DNA of 64,000 nucleotides, from the NCBI GenBank assembly GCA_012970285.1, contig JIBW01000002.1, forward strand, positions 682,001 through 746,000, read 5' to 3'. The position numbers and the translations under genes are program-made. The notes under the pieces were generated by a model. That model had not been told where the DNA came from. It worked only from the letters and a program-made list of their open reading frames with translations, and searched no databases. The DNA comes from Bacillaceae bacterium JMAK1. GTDB taxonomy: Bacteria; Bacillota; Bacilli; Bacillales; Marinococcaceae. Below are positions 35,935 through 45,881 of the stretch, one piece after another (the first letter of the stretch is position 1; every line of letters begins with the position of its first letter).

Positions 35935-37101
35935 GTGAATCATAACGAACTTTTAATCGATGAACAAGTCAAAGCTATTAAAACGTCCGGCATTCGTCAA
36001 TTTTTTAATCGAGTGAGTACAGTAGAAGGCGCCGTCCAATTAACGCTCGGTCAGCCAGACTTTCCAACACCGGATCACGTTAAGAAAAGTGCCATTAAAG
36101 CGATTGAAGATGGCGCGACGACGTATACACCGAATCAAGGCATTGAACCACTTAGAATTGCGGCAGCTGACTTTGTGAAAGAGAAATATGGTTTATCCTA
36201 CAACGCTAAAAGTGAAGTGATTACGACCGTTGGCGCAAGTCAAGCACTCGACCTTGCGGTGCGAACACTCATTACAAAAGATGACGAAGTAATTATTCCC
36301 GCTCCGGTCTATCCAGCGTATGAACCGCTCATTACGTTAAAAGGTGGAAAGCCAGTATTCGTTGATACGAGAGAGACGAACTTTACACTTACAGCGAAAG
36401 CGTTGAAAGAGGCGATTACGAGCAAGACGAAAGCGGTTATTTTACCGTATCCGTCGAATCCAACCGGTGTCGTACTTGAAGAAGAAGAGTTACTAGAAAT
36501 CGTTGCCGTGTTAAGAGAACACCCGAATGTGTTTGTCATTAGTGATGAGATTTATAGTGAACTCGTCTATGAAGGATTTCATCGTTCAATTGCAACGATT
36601 GGAGATATGAGAGAACGCACGTTCGTGATTAACGGCGTTTCCAAATCGCATAGCATGACAGGTTGGCGGATCGGGTTCTTGTTCGGACCTGAATCATTGA
36701 TTCAACACGCATTAAAAGTTCACCAGTACAACGTCTCGTGTCCAACGTCGATTTCCCAATATGCCGCACTTGCTGCACTTACGAATGGAAAAGATGACGC
36801 CCATGCCATGAAAGATGCGTACGTGGTGCGACGCAACTATGTGATGGAACGTTTGGATTCCATGGGAATTCCATATACGTTACCGAAGGGAGCCTTTTAT
36901 TTGTTCCCATCAATTGAGAAGACAGGGTTAACGTCATTTGACTTTGCGGTTACGCTACTTGAACAAGAAAAGCTTGCTGTCGTACCTGGAACCGCGTTCT
37001 CAGACTACGGCGAAGGGTACGTGCGCTTATCGTACGCCTATAGTATGGACAACTTAAAAGAAGCATGTGATCGTTTAGAGCGGTTTATACAGTCACTTTA
37101 G
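35935..37101 (+). CDS. Class I aminotransferase, PatA type
   Basis: 388 residues. PLP fold type I: substrate arm LTLGQPDFPTPDHVK, SNPTGVVL, DEIYSELVYEG, PLP lysine in VSKSHSMTGWRIGF, and Arg in GEGYVRLSYA. Resembles PatA of B. subtilis (aromatic/lysine-related and diaminopimelate-pathway aminotransferase activity); specificity is not proved. GTG at 35935 was chosen for AGAAGG 8 bases upstream. It overlaps the convergent glycosylase gene by 17 bases. Confidence 0.92.
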   Translation: MNHNELLIDEQVKAIKTSGIRQFFNRVSTVEGAVQLTLGQPDFPTPDHVKKSAIKAIEDGATTYTPNQGIEPLRIAAADFVKEKYGLSYNAKSEVITTVGASQALDLAVRTLITKDDEVIIPAPVYPAYEPLITLKGGKPVFVDTRETNFTLTAKALKEAITSKTKAVILPYPSNPTGVVLEEEELLEIVAVLREHPNVFVISDEIYSELVYEGFHRSIATIGDMRERTFVINGVSKSHSMTGWRIGFLFGPESLIQHALKVHQYNVSCPTSISQYAALAALTNGKDDAHAMKDAYVVRRNYVMERLDSMGIPYTLPKGAFYLFPSIEKTGLTSFDFAVTLLEQEKLAVVPGTAFSDYGEGYVRLSYAYSMDNLKEACDRLERFIQSL

Positions 37102-37705
37102 GGTGTTTGGAGACATACGGGTTATCTGCCTCATAAAAACGCCATAAATAATCTTTCGCTTCGCCGCTATTTGGAATGCCAATTCGTCTCGATTGCAAAA
37201 CGTTGCCTCGTTCTCCGTCTTCGAGGAAGAGGGAAGACGTGAGAAAGTCATGACCATTCATTTCGTCACGAGAAATTCCAAAAGCTTGACCGAGTTTTCC
37301 CGGTCCATTCGTAAGATTTATTCGTTCTGGTTTTGTAAGCTCGTCCGGACGTTTACCGTAACGTCGTTCACTCATCGCATGTAGTCCTGCGAGCGGTTCA
37401 ACGGCTCGAAGAAGTACACCTTCGGGTTTGCCAGTGCCACGTGTGACGACGTTCATACAATGGTGTAATCCGTAAATGATGTACACATAAGCGGTGCCAC
37501 CTCGTTTAAACATCGCTTGATTTCTTGTGGTTTGTTTACCGCCGTATGTGTGGCTAGCTCGGTCATTTGGACCGATGTAAGCTTCGACTTCAACGATGCG
37601 TCCTTTAAGATGTGACCCGTCTTCATGGATGAGATTAAGAACCTTGCCGATTAGGTCTGGGGCAACGTCAAGTGTTGGTCGTTCATAAAACTGTCTAGGT
37701 AACAT
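37085..37705 (-). CDS. 3-methyladenine DNA glycosylase (AAG/MPG family)
   Basis: 206 residues. AAG-type: VAPDLIGKVLNL, catalytic Glu in RIVEVEAYIGPNDRASHTYGG, YVYIIYGLHHCMNVV, LTNGPGKLGQAFGI. Removes alkylated purines in base excision repair. No terminator lies between it and the convergent aminotransferase gene. Confidence 0.95.
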   Translation of the reverse strand: MLPRQFYERPTLDVAPDLIGKVLNLIHEDGSHLKGRIVEVEAYIGPNDRASHTYGGKQTTRNQAMFKRGGTAYVYIIYGLHHCMNVVTRGTGKPEGVLLRAVEPLAGLHAMSERRYGKRPDELTKPERINLTNGPGKLGQAFGISRDEMNGHDFLTSSLFLEDGERGNVLQSRRIGIPNSGEAKDYLWRFYEADNPYVSKHPKVTV

Positions 37706-37803
37706 CAGTTATTCACTCCAAGTCGTAGCGTAGAAGTTTGAGTTCTGTTTCATTTTCAAGTATGATATTAGTAGAATGATTGTTGATTAAAGAGGTGACG
37801 AAA

Positions 37804-38139
37804 ATGGCAGATGAAGCACTATTAGAAGAAACAAGAGAACGTGTATTTGCAGAATTGGAAAATGTAATCGACCCTGAACTTGGTGTTGATATTGTTAATT
37901 TAGGTCTCGTTTATGACATTCAACTTGATGAAGAGATGAACGCAACGGTCGTTATGACACTCACATCAATGGGTTGTCCATTAGCCGGCATGATTCAATC
38001 AGAAGTGAAGAATGCACTTAGTGACCTGCAAGAGAACAAAGAGATTAACGGTGTTGAAGTGAGCATCGTCTGGAACCCACCGTGGACGAAAGATAAGATG
38101 TCTCGTTACGCTAAGATTGCACTAGGCGTTGCTGATTAA
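37804..38139 (+). CDS. DUF59/MIP18 family Fe-S assembly protein (SufT-like)
   Basis: 111 residues: ENVIDPELGVDIVNLGLVYDIQLDEEMNATVVMTLTSMGCPLAGMI, conserved Cys in MGCP, VSIVWNPPWTKDKMS. Members of this family help mature Fe-S proteins; PaaD is a relative. ATG at 37804 has AGAGGTGA upstream; an ATG 24 bases earlier adds eight residues without SD. Confidence 0.9.
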   Translation: MADEALLEETRERVFAELENVIDPELGVDIVNLGLVYDIQLDEEMNATVVMTLTSMGCPLAGMIQSEVKNALSDLQENKEINGVEVSIVWNPPWTKDKMSRYAKIALGVAD

Positions 38140-38144
38140 TAACA

Positions 38145-38177
38145 AACGACCGATACATTCGTGTATCGGTCGTTTTC
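38145..38177 (+). terminator. Terminator after the DUF59 gene
   Basis: AACGACCGATACA (38145-38157) pairs with TGTATCGGTCGTT (38162-38174) with a TTCG loop, followed by T. Confidence 0.9.
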
Positions 38178-38183
38178 GTTCGT

Positions 38184-39980
38184 TTAGACGTTCATTGCTC
38201 GTAACTCTTCAACCGTATCTTTAAACATTTTCATCGCATTTTCGATCGGAGCGCTTGTTGTTAAATCTACGCCTGTATCGTTTAACAACTCGAGTGGATC
38301 CTTTTTGCTACCACTTGCGAGGAACGTTAAATAATTGTCGAGTGTTTCTTTGTCACCGTCTAAGATGCGCATGGCAATGTCGATTGCTGATACGAAACCA
38401 GTTGCGTATTGATACACGTAAAACGCACGGTAAAAGTGAGGGATCCGTGACCAACCGTATTTAACTTCATCATCAAACACGAGTTCTTCACCGAAGTACG
38501 TTCGAAACAATCCTTCATAAAGCTCATTTAGAGACTCTGCATCGAGCGGTTCACCGTTCTCAGCACGCTCGTGAGTTTGCTTTTCGAAGTCGGCGAACAT
38601 GACTTGCGTAAAGAATGTTCCTCTAAACTGTTCAATGAAATGATTGAGTAAATAGGCTCTCATTCGTTCATCTTCTGTATTTTTGAGCAAATATTGAATG
38701 AGAAGTACTTCGTTTACCGTTGATGCGACTTCAGCAACGAAGATTTTGTAACTTGCTGTGATTTGTGGTTGTTCTTTACTTGAATAATGGCTATGAAGGG
38801 CATGACCCATCTCATGGACAAGCGTGAATAAACTGTTCAAGTCGTCATGATGGTTAAGCAAGACGAACGGGTGAACCCCATACACGCCCATGTTGTACGC
38901 ACCTGAACGTTTGGCTTTCGTTTCTCGAACGTCGATGTAACGTTTATCTCGAAACAGCTCTAATTGAGCGACATAGTCTTCACCGAGCGGTTTTAACGCT
39001 TTTAGCATCGTGTCATAAGCTTCATCGTAAGGGATTTCTGCTTTAACGCCTTGTACGATTGGCACATTTAAATCGTATTGGCGAAGTTCATCAACTCCAA
39101 GTCGTTCTTTGCGAAGCTTAGCGTAATCGTGAAGCGGTTTGCTATTGTCTTTGGCTGATTTCAATAAATTGTCATACACTTCTACAGGGATATCGTCACT
39201 AAATAATGCTTCTCCTAAAGCAGAAGAGTAGTTTCGAACCTTTGCAAGTGCAGCGTTTGTCTTCACTTCGGATGCGTAGTTCGTCGCAATTGTATTGTTC
39301 ATTTCAACATAAGGCTTATAGTACGCTTTGTAAGCTTCTTGACGTTTGGAACGATCTTCGTCTTCAATTAGCTTCGAATACATTCCCCGAGTTAATTGCA
39401 CTTGATTTCCATCTTCATCGGTAACATCACCAAATGAAATGTCGGCGTTGTTGAACATATTGTACGTGTTTGATGGGGCTTGGAACGTTTCGTGTAGTTG
39501 TGAGAGCAATTGTTCTTGTTCCTTTGAAAGCACATGCTCTTTTTCCCGGAATGATTTCCATAAGCTGTCTTCAAAATAAGCTAGTTCAGCTTCTTCTTGA
39601 ATGTATTGCTCTAACGTTTTCTTATCTAAACTTAATAAGAACGGCATAAAAAATGCGGTTGATTCACTGATTTTAACGCTAAGTTGAGCGGTTTGACCGT
39701 TTAGTTTCTGCGCCTTAGAGTCCCTCGTATCAATGTCTTGGAGAAACATCGCATACGCAAACACTTTGCGTACGATTAAGCTTAACTCTTCTTGTGTTTT
39801 TAAGTACTGTAGAAGAGAAGAGCTATCATCAATATTCCCATTAAACGTTTGAAGTTTGTCAGCAAGTGCATACGACTGTTTCACATCTTCTTGCCACGCC
39901 GATTCATCTTTGTAAAGATCGGTTAAGTCCCACTTTTCATGATCTGGAACATCTGTTCGATTGTTGTATGTTTTCGTCAA
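38184..39980 (-). CDS. pepF: Oligoendopeptidase F, paralogue 1
   Basis: 598 residues. M3B metallopeptidase with the zinc motif LVHEMGHALHSHY and the downstream Glu helix (ASTVNEVLL). Cytoplasmic degradation of oligopeptides of roughly 7-17 residues. It starts (TTG) 2 bases after the ATP-grasp stop, so it is cotranscribed with it. A second PepF lies at 41054; the two differ substantially. Confidence 0.95.
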   Translation of the reverse strand: MTKTYNNRTDVPDHEKWDLTDLYKDESAWQEDVKQSYALADKLQTFNGNIDDSSSLLQYLKTQEELSLIVRKVFAYAMFLQDIDTRDSKAQKLNGQTAQLSVKISESTAFFMPFLLSLDKKTLEQYIQEEAELAYFEDSLWKSFREKEHVLSKEQEQLLSQLHETFQAPSNTYNMFNNADISFGDVTDEDGNQVQLTRGMYSKLIEDEDRSKRQEAYKAYYKPYVEMNNTIATNYASEVKTNAALAKVRNYSSALGEALFSDDIPVEVYDNLLKSAKDNSKPLHDYAKLRKERLGVDELRQYDLNVPIVQGVKAEIPYDEAYDTMLKALKPLGEDYVAQLELFRDKRYIDVRETKAKRSGAYNMGVYGVHPFVLLNHHDDLNSLFTLVHEMGHALHSHYSSKEQPQITASYKIFVAEVASTVNEVLLIQYLLKNTEDERMRAYLLNHFIEQFRGTFFTQVMFADFEKQTHERAENGEPLDAESLNELYEGLFRTYFGEELVFDDEVKYGWSRIPHFYRAFYVYQYATGFVSAIDIAMRILDGDKETLDNYLTFLASGSKKDPLELLNDTGVDLTTSAPIENAMKMFKDTVEELRAMNV

Positions 39981-39982
39981 AC

Positions 39983-40951
39983 CTAATCACCACTTTTTTC
40001 TGATAATGTACCCGTAATTGCTTGAGGGAATTCTTTTTCTAGACGATTTTTTAATGCGGTTGCAATTTCTCGCATTCCAAATAGGTTGGCTTTTTGTTCG
40101 GCATCGCTATTGTAGTTCGTGTTCGTATTAATGTCGTACGTGTACGTGTTGCCTTCTTCGTCTTGAATCGATTCAATCCCTGCAAATTGTATGCGAGCGT
40201 CACGTAAAAATGCTTCATATTGTGCAATTAATGACGGATTAAATTCTGATAAGATCCGGAACTTTTCCATTGGCGTTTCAGTTGTAGGACAAGAGTCAAT
40301 TGCAATCGAGCACGCATCTGCAGGACATAGTTCAAACCCTTCAGACGTATCGACTTCGACAGCATAAAGGAACTTGCCATCAATAAATTCAGAGCGGGTA
40401 ATCGTTTTCGATTTGCTTTCGACGTATTGTTGGATCAACGTAATTCCATCAATCGAAGGTTCAAATTCATGGTCCAAATAGTCAACAAGACCTTGGATCG
40501 AGTAAAACAACCGTACACCGAGCCCTTTACCCGCACGATTATGTTTCGTAATAAAAGGACCGTCCATTTTCTTTGCACTTTTGATGATGTCTTCTTTGCT
40601 CATGGCAACGTACGTTTTTGGAACTTGGATGTTGTTCTTTTCTAGATGTGCATATTGCATGGCTTTATTTAGTTCAAATTGTAGTGCCTGTGTGCCGTTA
40701 TACACGATGCGGTTATGGCTTTCTAACCAGTGCAGCACAGCGGATGTATACTCGGGTGCATAACGATGACCGCGTGTATGTGAAGAAGCGCTCATACGAT
40801 TGTAATACACACCTTCAGGAGGCGTGTCTAACACGTTAAAAGCACCATCAGCCATATGCCAAAGTTCAAAAGGGATATTTAGCGCTTTGAGAGCGGTTTT
40901 TAATGGTTCTGTCCATTCATCATTTTCATGAAGTACGTAAATCTTTGCCAT
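39983..40951 (-). CDS. RimK-like ATP-grasp protein
   Basis: 322 residues. ATP-grasp fold: substrate-side N-domain (YVLHENDEWTEPL), central DGPFITKHNRAGKGLGVRLF nucleotide-binding segment and C-terminal FAGIESIQDEEGNTYTYDINTNTNYN metal-binding Asp/Asn. Predicted carboxylate-amine ligase making a small peptide or amino acid conjugate; the product is unknown. ATG at 40951 has AAAGG 10 bases upstream. Confidence 0.85.
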   Translation of the reverse strand: MAKIYVLHENDEWTEPLKTALKALNIPFELWHMADGAFNVLDTPPEGVYYNRMSASSHTRGHRYAPEYTSAVLHWLESHNRIVYNGTQALQFELNKAMQYAHLEKNNIQVPKTYVAMSKEDIIKSAKKMDGPFITKHNRAGKGLGVRLFYSIQGLVDYLDHEFEPSIDGITLIQQYVESKSKTITRSEFIDGKFLYAVEVDTSEGFELCPADACSIAIDSCPTTETPMEKFRILSEFNPSLIAQYEAFLRDARIQFAGIESIQDEEGNTYTYDINTNTNYNSDAEQKANLFGMREIATALKNRLEKEFPQAITGTLSEKSGD

Positions 40952-41020
40952 TACAGTCACACCTTTCCGTTACTTGTATTTTTACAGAAAATGTAGAAAA
41001 AAACAAAGAAAAAAGACAGA

Positions 41021-41046
41021 AAAGAACCTAAGAAAATAGGTTCTTT
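41021..41046 (-). terminator. Terminator after pepF paralogue 2
   Basis: AAAGAACCTA (41021-41030) and TAGGTTCTTT (41037-41046); a pyrimidine/T-rich run follows on the minus strand. Confidence 0.75.
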
Positions 41047-41053
41047 CTGAACA

Positions 41054-42856
41054 TTAGTCAAACGAACGCTCAAGCTCTGAAATGAGAGAACCAACATGAG
41101 CGACTGCTTCAGATATTGGTGAAGAAGAGCTCATATCTACACCAGCAATTTGGAGAAGCTCTAGTGGTGGCTTGGAACCACCTGCATTAATCATATCGAG
41201 CCAACGGTCAACGGCAGGTTGACCTTCTTCAATAATTCGCTGTGAGGCATACGTTGAAGCGGTAAGACCTGCAGAGTACGTGTATGGATAAAGACCCATA
41301 TAGTAATGCGGTTGGCGCATCCAAGTCAGTTCTGCACCCTCATTTAAGGTTACAGCGTCTCCCCAGAAGCCTTTAAGGGTTTCGCGTTTTAATTCGTTCA
41401 GCTTAGAAGTGGTTAAAATCACATTCTCTTCAGCGAGTAGGTATACTTCTCGTTGGAAATGAGCTTCAAGCAAATGCGTTACAAAGTTATGATAATACGT
41501 TCCGAGTAATGAAAGAATGACGAAGCGTTTCATCTCATTTGAGTCCGCTTGCTTGAGTAAATGATCTGCAAGCAACAGTTCATTCATTGTAGAAGGTGCT
41601 TCAATCATGTACTTGGAAGGACGAGAAGTGCCAATTCGTTGGTTTTGATGCGCATGATAAAAGTGTCCGGCGTGTCCGAGTTCATGAGCGAGAATAAAAG
41701 TTCCACGCATCATGTTCGTCCACGTTAATAAAATGTAAGGGTGATACCCGTACGGACTCATGCAAAATGCACCTGTCTGCTTCCCGATGTTATCTGCTTG
41801 GTCGACCCAACGTTCTTCATGCGATTTCTCGATCATAGAAACGTAGTCGCTTCCCATCACTTGTAAAGCATCTTTAATGACGTCCATCGCTTCATCGAAC
41901 GACATTTCAGGATTGTAGTTCGGATCAAGTGGTGCTTTTAGGTCAGCGAAAGTCATGTCATCGAGACCGAGAATTCGTTTCTTAAGCTTTGCAAATCGTT
42001 GCATATGAGGACTTAATTGTTCATAAATGGTGTTGATTTGTCGGTGATACGTGTCTTGGTCAACTTCTTGGTCGTCAAGTAACATGTCGAGCACAGAAGT
42101 GTAGCCACGAAGTTGACTCTGCTGCACTTGGCGATTTACTTCAGTTGCAAACGTACTCGCAAACGTGTGATTGTAGTTACGTAATCCTTCTGAAAATGCA
42201 ACAAATGCGTTCCGACGAACGGACGTATCGCTAGAAAGCTCATATTTGTCTTCAAACAATGCTTGTGATAGCGGATATTCGTTACCTTCATCATCGGTAA
42301 ACGAAGAGAAGTTCAAGTCAGCAGCCTTACTTTGTTTGTAGATCGTGTACGGTGCTTGTAATGTTTCTGAAAGTGTCGCGAATGCATGTTCAGTTTCTTT
42401 AGAGAGCAAATGATTTTTGTTCGACTGACACGTCGTAATAAAGCGCTCGTATTCTCGCAATACAGGTTCTTCATTGAGGTAGCTTGCTAATTCGTCTGTA
42501 GAAAGCTGCGCAATCTCATACTCAATGAATGCTGATGCACGAAGCATACGGGAGTGGATTCGCGACGTTTTTCCAGAAAGCTCTTGGTTTCTTGGATCGG
42601 TCCCGTCGGCTGAGCTCTTTAAGTGTGCATACGATTGAATCGGGACGATTTGTTGTTGAAGCTCTTCTTGAACCGTTAGTACTTCAAGCAATGTTTTGGC
42701 TGATTGGGTCACTTGCCCTTCGTAATCATCAAGCTTAGGGAGTTGCTTACTAAAAGCGTCATACGCTTGTTGCCAATTGTCATCATTTGAAAATAGGGAA
42801 TTAAGATCCCACGTTTGTGATTGTTCAATTTCTGCTCGCTTTAAACGATTAATCAT
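41054..42856 (-). CDS. Oligoendopeptidase F, paralogue 2
   Basis: 600 residues, M3B family with zinc motif ILAHELGHAGHFYHA and Glu in PSTMNELLLADH. Related to but clearly divergent from paralogue 1 at 38184. Its ATG overlaps the panE stop (ATGA), so translation is coupled to panE. Peptide range could differ from paralogue 1. Confidence 0.94.
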   Translation of the reverse strand: MINRLKRAEIEQSQTWDLNSLFSNDDNWQQAYDAFSKQLPKLDDYEGQVTQSAKTLLEVLTVQEELQQQIVPIQSYAHLKSSADGTDPRNQELSGKTSRIHSRMLRASAFIEYEIAQLSTDELASYLNEEPVLREYERFITTCQSNKNHLLSKETEHAFATLSETLQAPYTIYKQSKAADLNFSSFTDDEGNEYPLSQALFEDKYELSSDTSVRRNAFVAFSEGLRNYNHTFASTFATEVNRQVQQSQLRGYTSVLDMLLDDQEVDQDTYHRQINTIYEQLSPHMQRFAKLKKRILGLDDMTFADLKAPLDPNYNPEMSFDEAMDVIKDALQVMGSDYVSMIEKSHEERWVDQADNIGKQTGAFCMSPYGYHPYILLTWTNMMRGTFILAHELGHAGHFYHAHQNQRIGTSRPSKYMIEAPSTMNELLLADHLLKQADSNEMKRFVILSLLGTYYHNFVTHLLEAHFQREVYLLAEENVILTTSKLNELKRETLKGFWGDAVTLNEGAELTWMRQPHYYMGLYPYTYSAGLTASTYASQRIIEEGQPAVDRWLDMINAGGSKPPLELLQIAGVDMSSSSPISEAVAHVGSLISELERSFD

Positions 42857-43782
42857 AATGAACCGTCCTTTCGTTTCTGTTCGTATACTTGAAGGTTGCC
42901 ATAGACGACTTCTAGATACGGGGTGTCAATTTGATGTGCCTTCGCTTGAGTGTATAAGTAACCTGGAATGTGGTCAGCTTCGACAGCGAGTCCTTTTTCC
43001 GTGTCACGTTGCATGGACGCTTTAAAGCTTGCATTTAAATTGTCCCATTGTTTCTGTGCTTTTTTGCGAAGGCGTTCGCTGTCCATGGAAGGATCGAGTC
43101 GTTCGATGACGGTTGCTACTTCAGTGATTAATGATTCCGCAACGTTCATTGCACTTTGTGAGGACTTAATCTGACCGATGTTCGCATCAAAAAGTGTCGT
43201 CGTTCCAGATAGCACAGTAATGAGCATATACTTTTGCCACATGTCCGAGTCGATGTTCTCACGAAGGGCAAACGTTGATTTGTCGGACTGGAACATTTGT
43301 TCTACTTCATTTGTAGACGGTGATGCTTGTTCATTTCTCGGGCCATAAAGCATCGTATGCATATCTCCGTGATGCACAATCGTACCGTCATCTTTTAACG
43401 TAGATTCAATGAAACATACGCCTCCAAAAACTTGGTTCTTCGGTATGTAGCTTTCAAGTGTTTCTAAGTGAGCAATCCCATTTAAGAGTGGAATGACGAT
43501 CGTTTTGTTATGCATAAATGGCTTGAAATCCTGAATGGCTTGTTTTAAATGATACGCTTTCGTCGTAAGTAAAATCACGTCGAACTTTCCGCTGTCTTCT
43601 GTTGTGATGAGCGGAGGATGAATGTTGATGTTTCCGTGTGGGCTGTCAATGTTAAGCCCGCTTTCTAGTAATTGCTGACGCTTTTGTTCGCGAACGAGAA
43701 AGGTGACGTCTTTTCCTGCTTCAAAGAGACGACCTCCAAAGTAGCCACCAACTGCACCAGCACCAATGACGAGTAAGTTCAA
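42853..43782 (-). CDS. panE: 2-dehydropantoate 2-reductase
   Basis: 309 residues. NADPH-binding GAGAVGGYFGGRL at the N-terminus, LTTKAYHLKQAI with the catalytic Lys later in MWQKYMLITVLSG, and the C-terminal helical domain with EADHIPGY. Makes pantoate for pantothenate/CoA. The family also includes non-pantoate ketoreductases (YkpB/YlbQ type), so the role is probable. The TTG start has AAAGGAGG upstream. Confidence 0.88.
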   Translation of the reverse strand: MNLLVIGAGAVGGYFGGRLFEAGKDVTFLVREQKRQQLLESGLNIDSPHGNINIHPPLITTEDSGKFDVILLTTKAYHLKQAIQDFKPFMHNKTIVIPLLNGIAHLETLESYIPKNQVFGGVCFIESTLKDDGTIVHHGDMHTMLYGPRNEQASPSTNEVEQMFQSDKSTFALRENIDSDMWQKYMLITVLSGTTTLFDANIGQIKSSQSAMNVAESLITEVATVIERLDPSMDSERLRKKAQKQWDNLNASFKASMQRDTEKGLAVEADHIPGYLYTQAKAHQIDTPYLEVVYGNLQVYEQKRKDGSL

Positions 43783-43910
43783 AACGATACGACCTCCTTT
43801 AGTTACAATTCCAGTATAACGAAATTCATAAAAATTCGAAATAAAATGATCTTATTTTACGATTCATGATAAACTTGTAGAAAAACAGTAACGATCAGGT
43901 GGGATTTCAT

Positions 43911-45083
43911 ATGATAGAGTTTTCTGCTTCAAAAGCGATTGAACGTTTACCGAGTCAGTTTTTTGCTAAACAAGAAAAAGCTGTATTAGAACGCAAAAAC
44001 TTAGGGCGCGACATTATTAACTTCTCACAAGGTAGCCCCGATACGAAAACACCCGAGCATATTGTTGATTCATTAAAAGAAGCAGCAGAAGACCCGAATA
44101 TGCATCGCTATTCGCCGTTCCAAGGGTTTCGTTTTTATAAAGAGGCAGTTTGTGAATTTTATGAGCGAGAATACGGTGTGACACTTGATCCCGATGAAGA
44201 AGTGTGTGTGTTATTCGGTGGAAAAGGAGGGCTCGTTGAAGTGAGTCAATGCCTCCTCGATGAAGGAGACGTTGCACTCGTACCAGACCCTGGTTATCCA
44301 GATTATTGGTCTGGAGTCGCGCTTCAAAACGCGCTCATGCACCCGATGCCACTTCAAGAAGAGCATCAATTTCTACCGAACTATAAAGACCTTACGAATG
44401 AGACGTTAGAAAAAGCGAAAGTGATGTTCTTGAATTACCCGAATAACCCGACAGGAGCGGTCTGTGACAAAGCGTTCTTTGACGAGACAGTACAATTAGC
44501 CAAGGATAATAGCATTTGTGTTGTTCATGACTTTGCATATGGCGCGTTTAGTTTTACTGAACAAAAACATCCGAGCTTTTTACAATCAGAAGGTGCAAAG
44601 GATGTCGGTATTGAAATTTATACGCTCTCAAAAACGTACAACATGGCAGGTTGGCGGATCGGCTTTGCTGTTGGAAACCGCTCAGTAATAAAGATGTTAA
44701 ACGTGTTGCAAGACCATTTGTATGTAAGTCTATTCGGAGCGGTTCAAAAAGCAGCAGCAACCGCATTAACGAGTTCCCAAGACGAAGTTAGCCGACTTCG
44801 CGAGATGTATTTACAAAGGCGAGACGTATTAATGGAAGAAGCAAAGAACATTGGTTGGCAAGGAACTGCGCCAGACGGGTCATTTTTTGCTTGGTTCCCT
44901 GTACCAAAAGGCATGAGTTCTCAACAATTTGCCGATCAAGTTCTCCTTGAGGCAGATGTGTGTGTAGCACCTGGAAATGGTTTCGGAACGTACGGAGAAG
45001 GGTATGTTCGATTAGGACTCGTCCATGACGAGGAGACCATTCGAAAAGGTATGCAGCGAATCGGTTCATTAAATCTTTTCTAA
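43911..45083 (+). CDS. Class I aminotransferase, MtnE-like
   Basis: 390 residues. SQGSPDTKTPEHIV, NYPNNPTGAV, HDFAYGAFSF, PLP lysine in LSKTYNMAGWRIGFAVG and GEGYVRLGL. Pairing with an MtnU-like hydrolase 12 bases downstream points to MtnE, the transaminase that makes methionine from its 2-oxo acid in the methionine salvage pathway. Other mtn genes are not in the window, so specificity is inferred. AGGTGGG precedes ATG 43911. Confidence 0.85.
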   Translation: MIEFSASKAIERLPSQFFAKQEKAVLERKNLGRDIINFSQGSPDTKTPEHIVDSLKEAAEDPNMHRYSPFQGFRFYKEAVCEFYEREYGVTLDPDEEVCVLFGGKGGLVEVSQCLLDEGDVALVPDPGYPDYWSGVALQNALMHPMPLQEEHQFLPNYKDLTNETLEKAKVMFLNYPNNPTGAVCDKAFFDETVQLAKDNSICVVHDFAYGAFSFTEQKHPSFLQSEGAKDVGIEIYTLSKTYNMAGWRIGFAVGNRSVIKMLNVLQDHLYVSLFGAVQKAAATALTSSQDEVSRLREMYLQRRDVLMEEAKNIGWQGTAPDGSFFAWFPVPKGMSSQQFADQVLLEADVCVAPGNGFGTYGEGYVRLGLVHDEETIRKGMQRIGSLNLF

Positions 45084-45095
45084 AGGGTGTTGGGA

Positions 45096-45881
45096 ATGAA
45101 AGTAATGATGTATCAAATGGACGTTATTGCAGGTAAGCCTGAAGAAAACCGGACAAAAGTTTCGGAATGGCTTCAATACGAATACAAGAAGTACGAACCA
45201 GATGTCGTTGTATTACCAGAGATGTGGACGACGGGCTATGCATTAGATAAGCTCGAACAAATTGCAGATACGAGTGGAGGTACGACGGAAGCCTTTATTC
45301 AACAACGTGCAAAAGAGTACAACGTAACAATTGTAGCAGGATCCTTTGCCGTAAGGACCGATCGTGGAATTGTGAACCGAAGCATCGTCGTGAATGAAAA
45401 AGGAGAGATCATTCATACGTATGATAAAATTCACCTCGTGCCGATGCTAGACGAACCGGACTATCTTGTAGGAGGAAATGAAAAGGCAACAACGTTTTCT
45501 CTGAACGGGGTAACTGCAGGCATACTCATCTGTTATGACTTACGTTTTCCTGAAGTGTTTCGAACACTTGCATTAAACGGTGCTGAAGTCATCTTTGTAG
45601 TTGGGGAATGGCCAGCTGCAAGAAGAGATCATTGGGATACACTTCTTAAAGCACGAGCGATTGAGAATCAATGTTATATCGTCGCCTGTGACACAGTTGG
45701 GGAACATAACAACGTCGAATACTCTGGCAATTCTCTCGTCTATTCACCGTTTGGGACGCAATACGTAAGAGCGTCACCTGTTGAAGAAGAGACAGTATTT
45801 AGCGTGCTCGACTTAGAAGAAGTTGCAACGTTTCGCAGCGCGGTTCCGAACTTGAAAAACCGAGTTCCTGACCTTTATTGA
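45096..45881 (+). CDS. mtnU: Carbon-nitrogen hydrolase, MtnU-like omega-amidase
   Basis: 261 residues. Nitrilase-family triad: Glu in VLPEMWTTGY, Lys in YDKIHLVPM, Cys in GILICYDLRFPE, plus AEWP-like GEWPAAR and RAIENQCYIVACD. It would hydrolyse the alpha-ketoglutaramate or succinamate formed when MtnE uses Gln or Asn as amino donor, pulling the transamination forward. ATG at 45096 has AAAGGG about 8 bases upstream. Confidence 0.88.
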   Translation: MKVMMYQMDVIAGKPEENRTKVSEWLQYEYKKYEPDVVVLPEMWTTGYALDKLEQIADTSGGTTEAFIQQRAKEYNVTIVAGSFAVRTDRGIVNRSIVVNEKGEIIHTYDKIHLVPMLDEPDYLVGGNEKATTFSLNGVTAGILICYDLRFPEVFRTLALNGAEVIFVVGEWPAARRDHWDTLLKARAIENQCYIVACDTVGEHNNVEYSGNSLVYSPFGTQYVRASPVEEETVFSVLDLEEVATFRSAVPNLKNRVPDLY

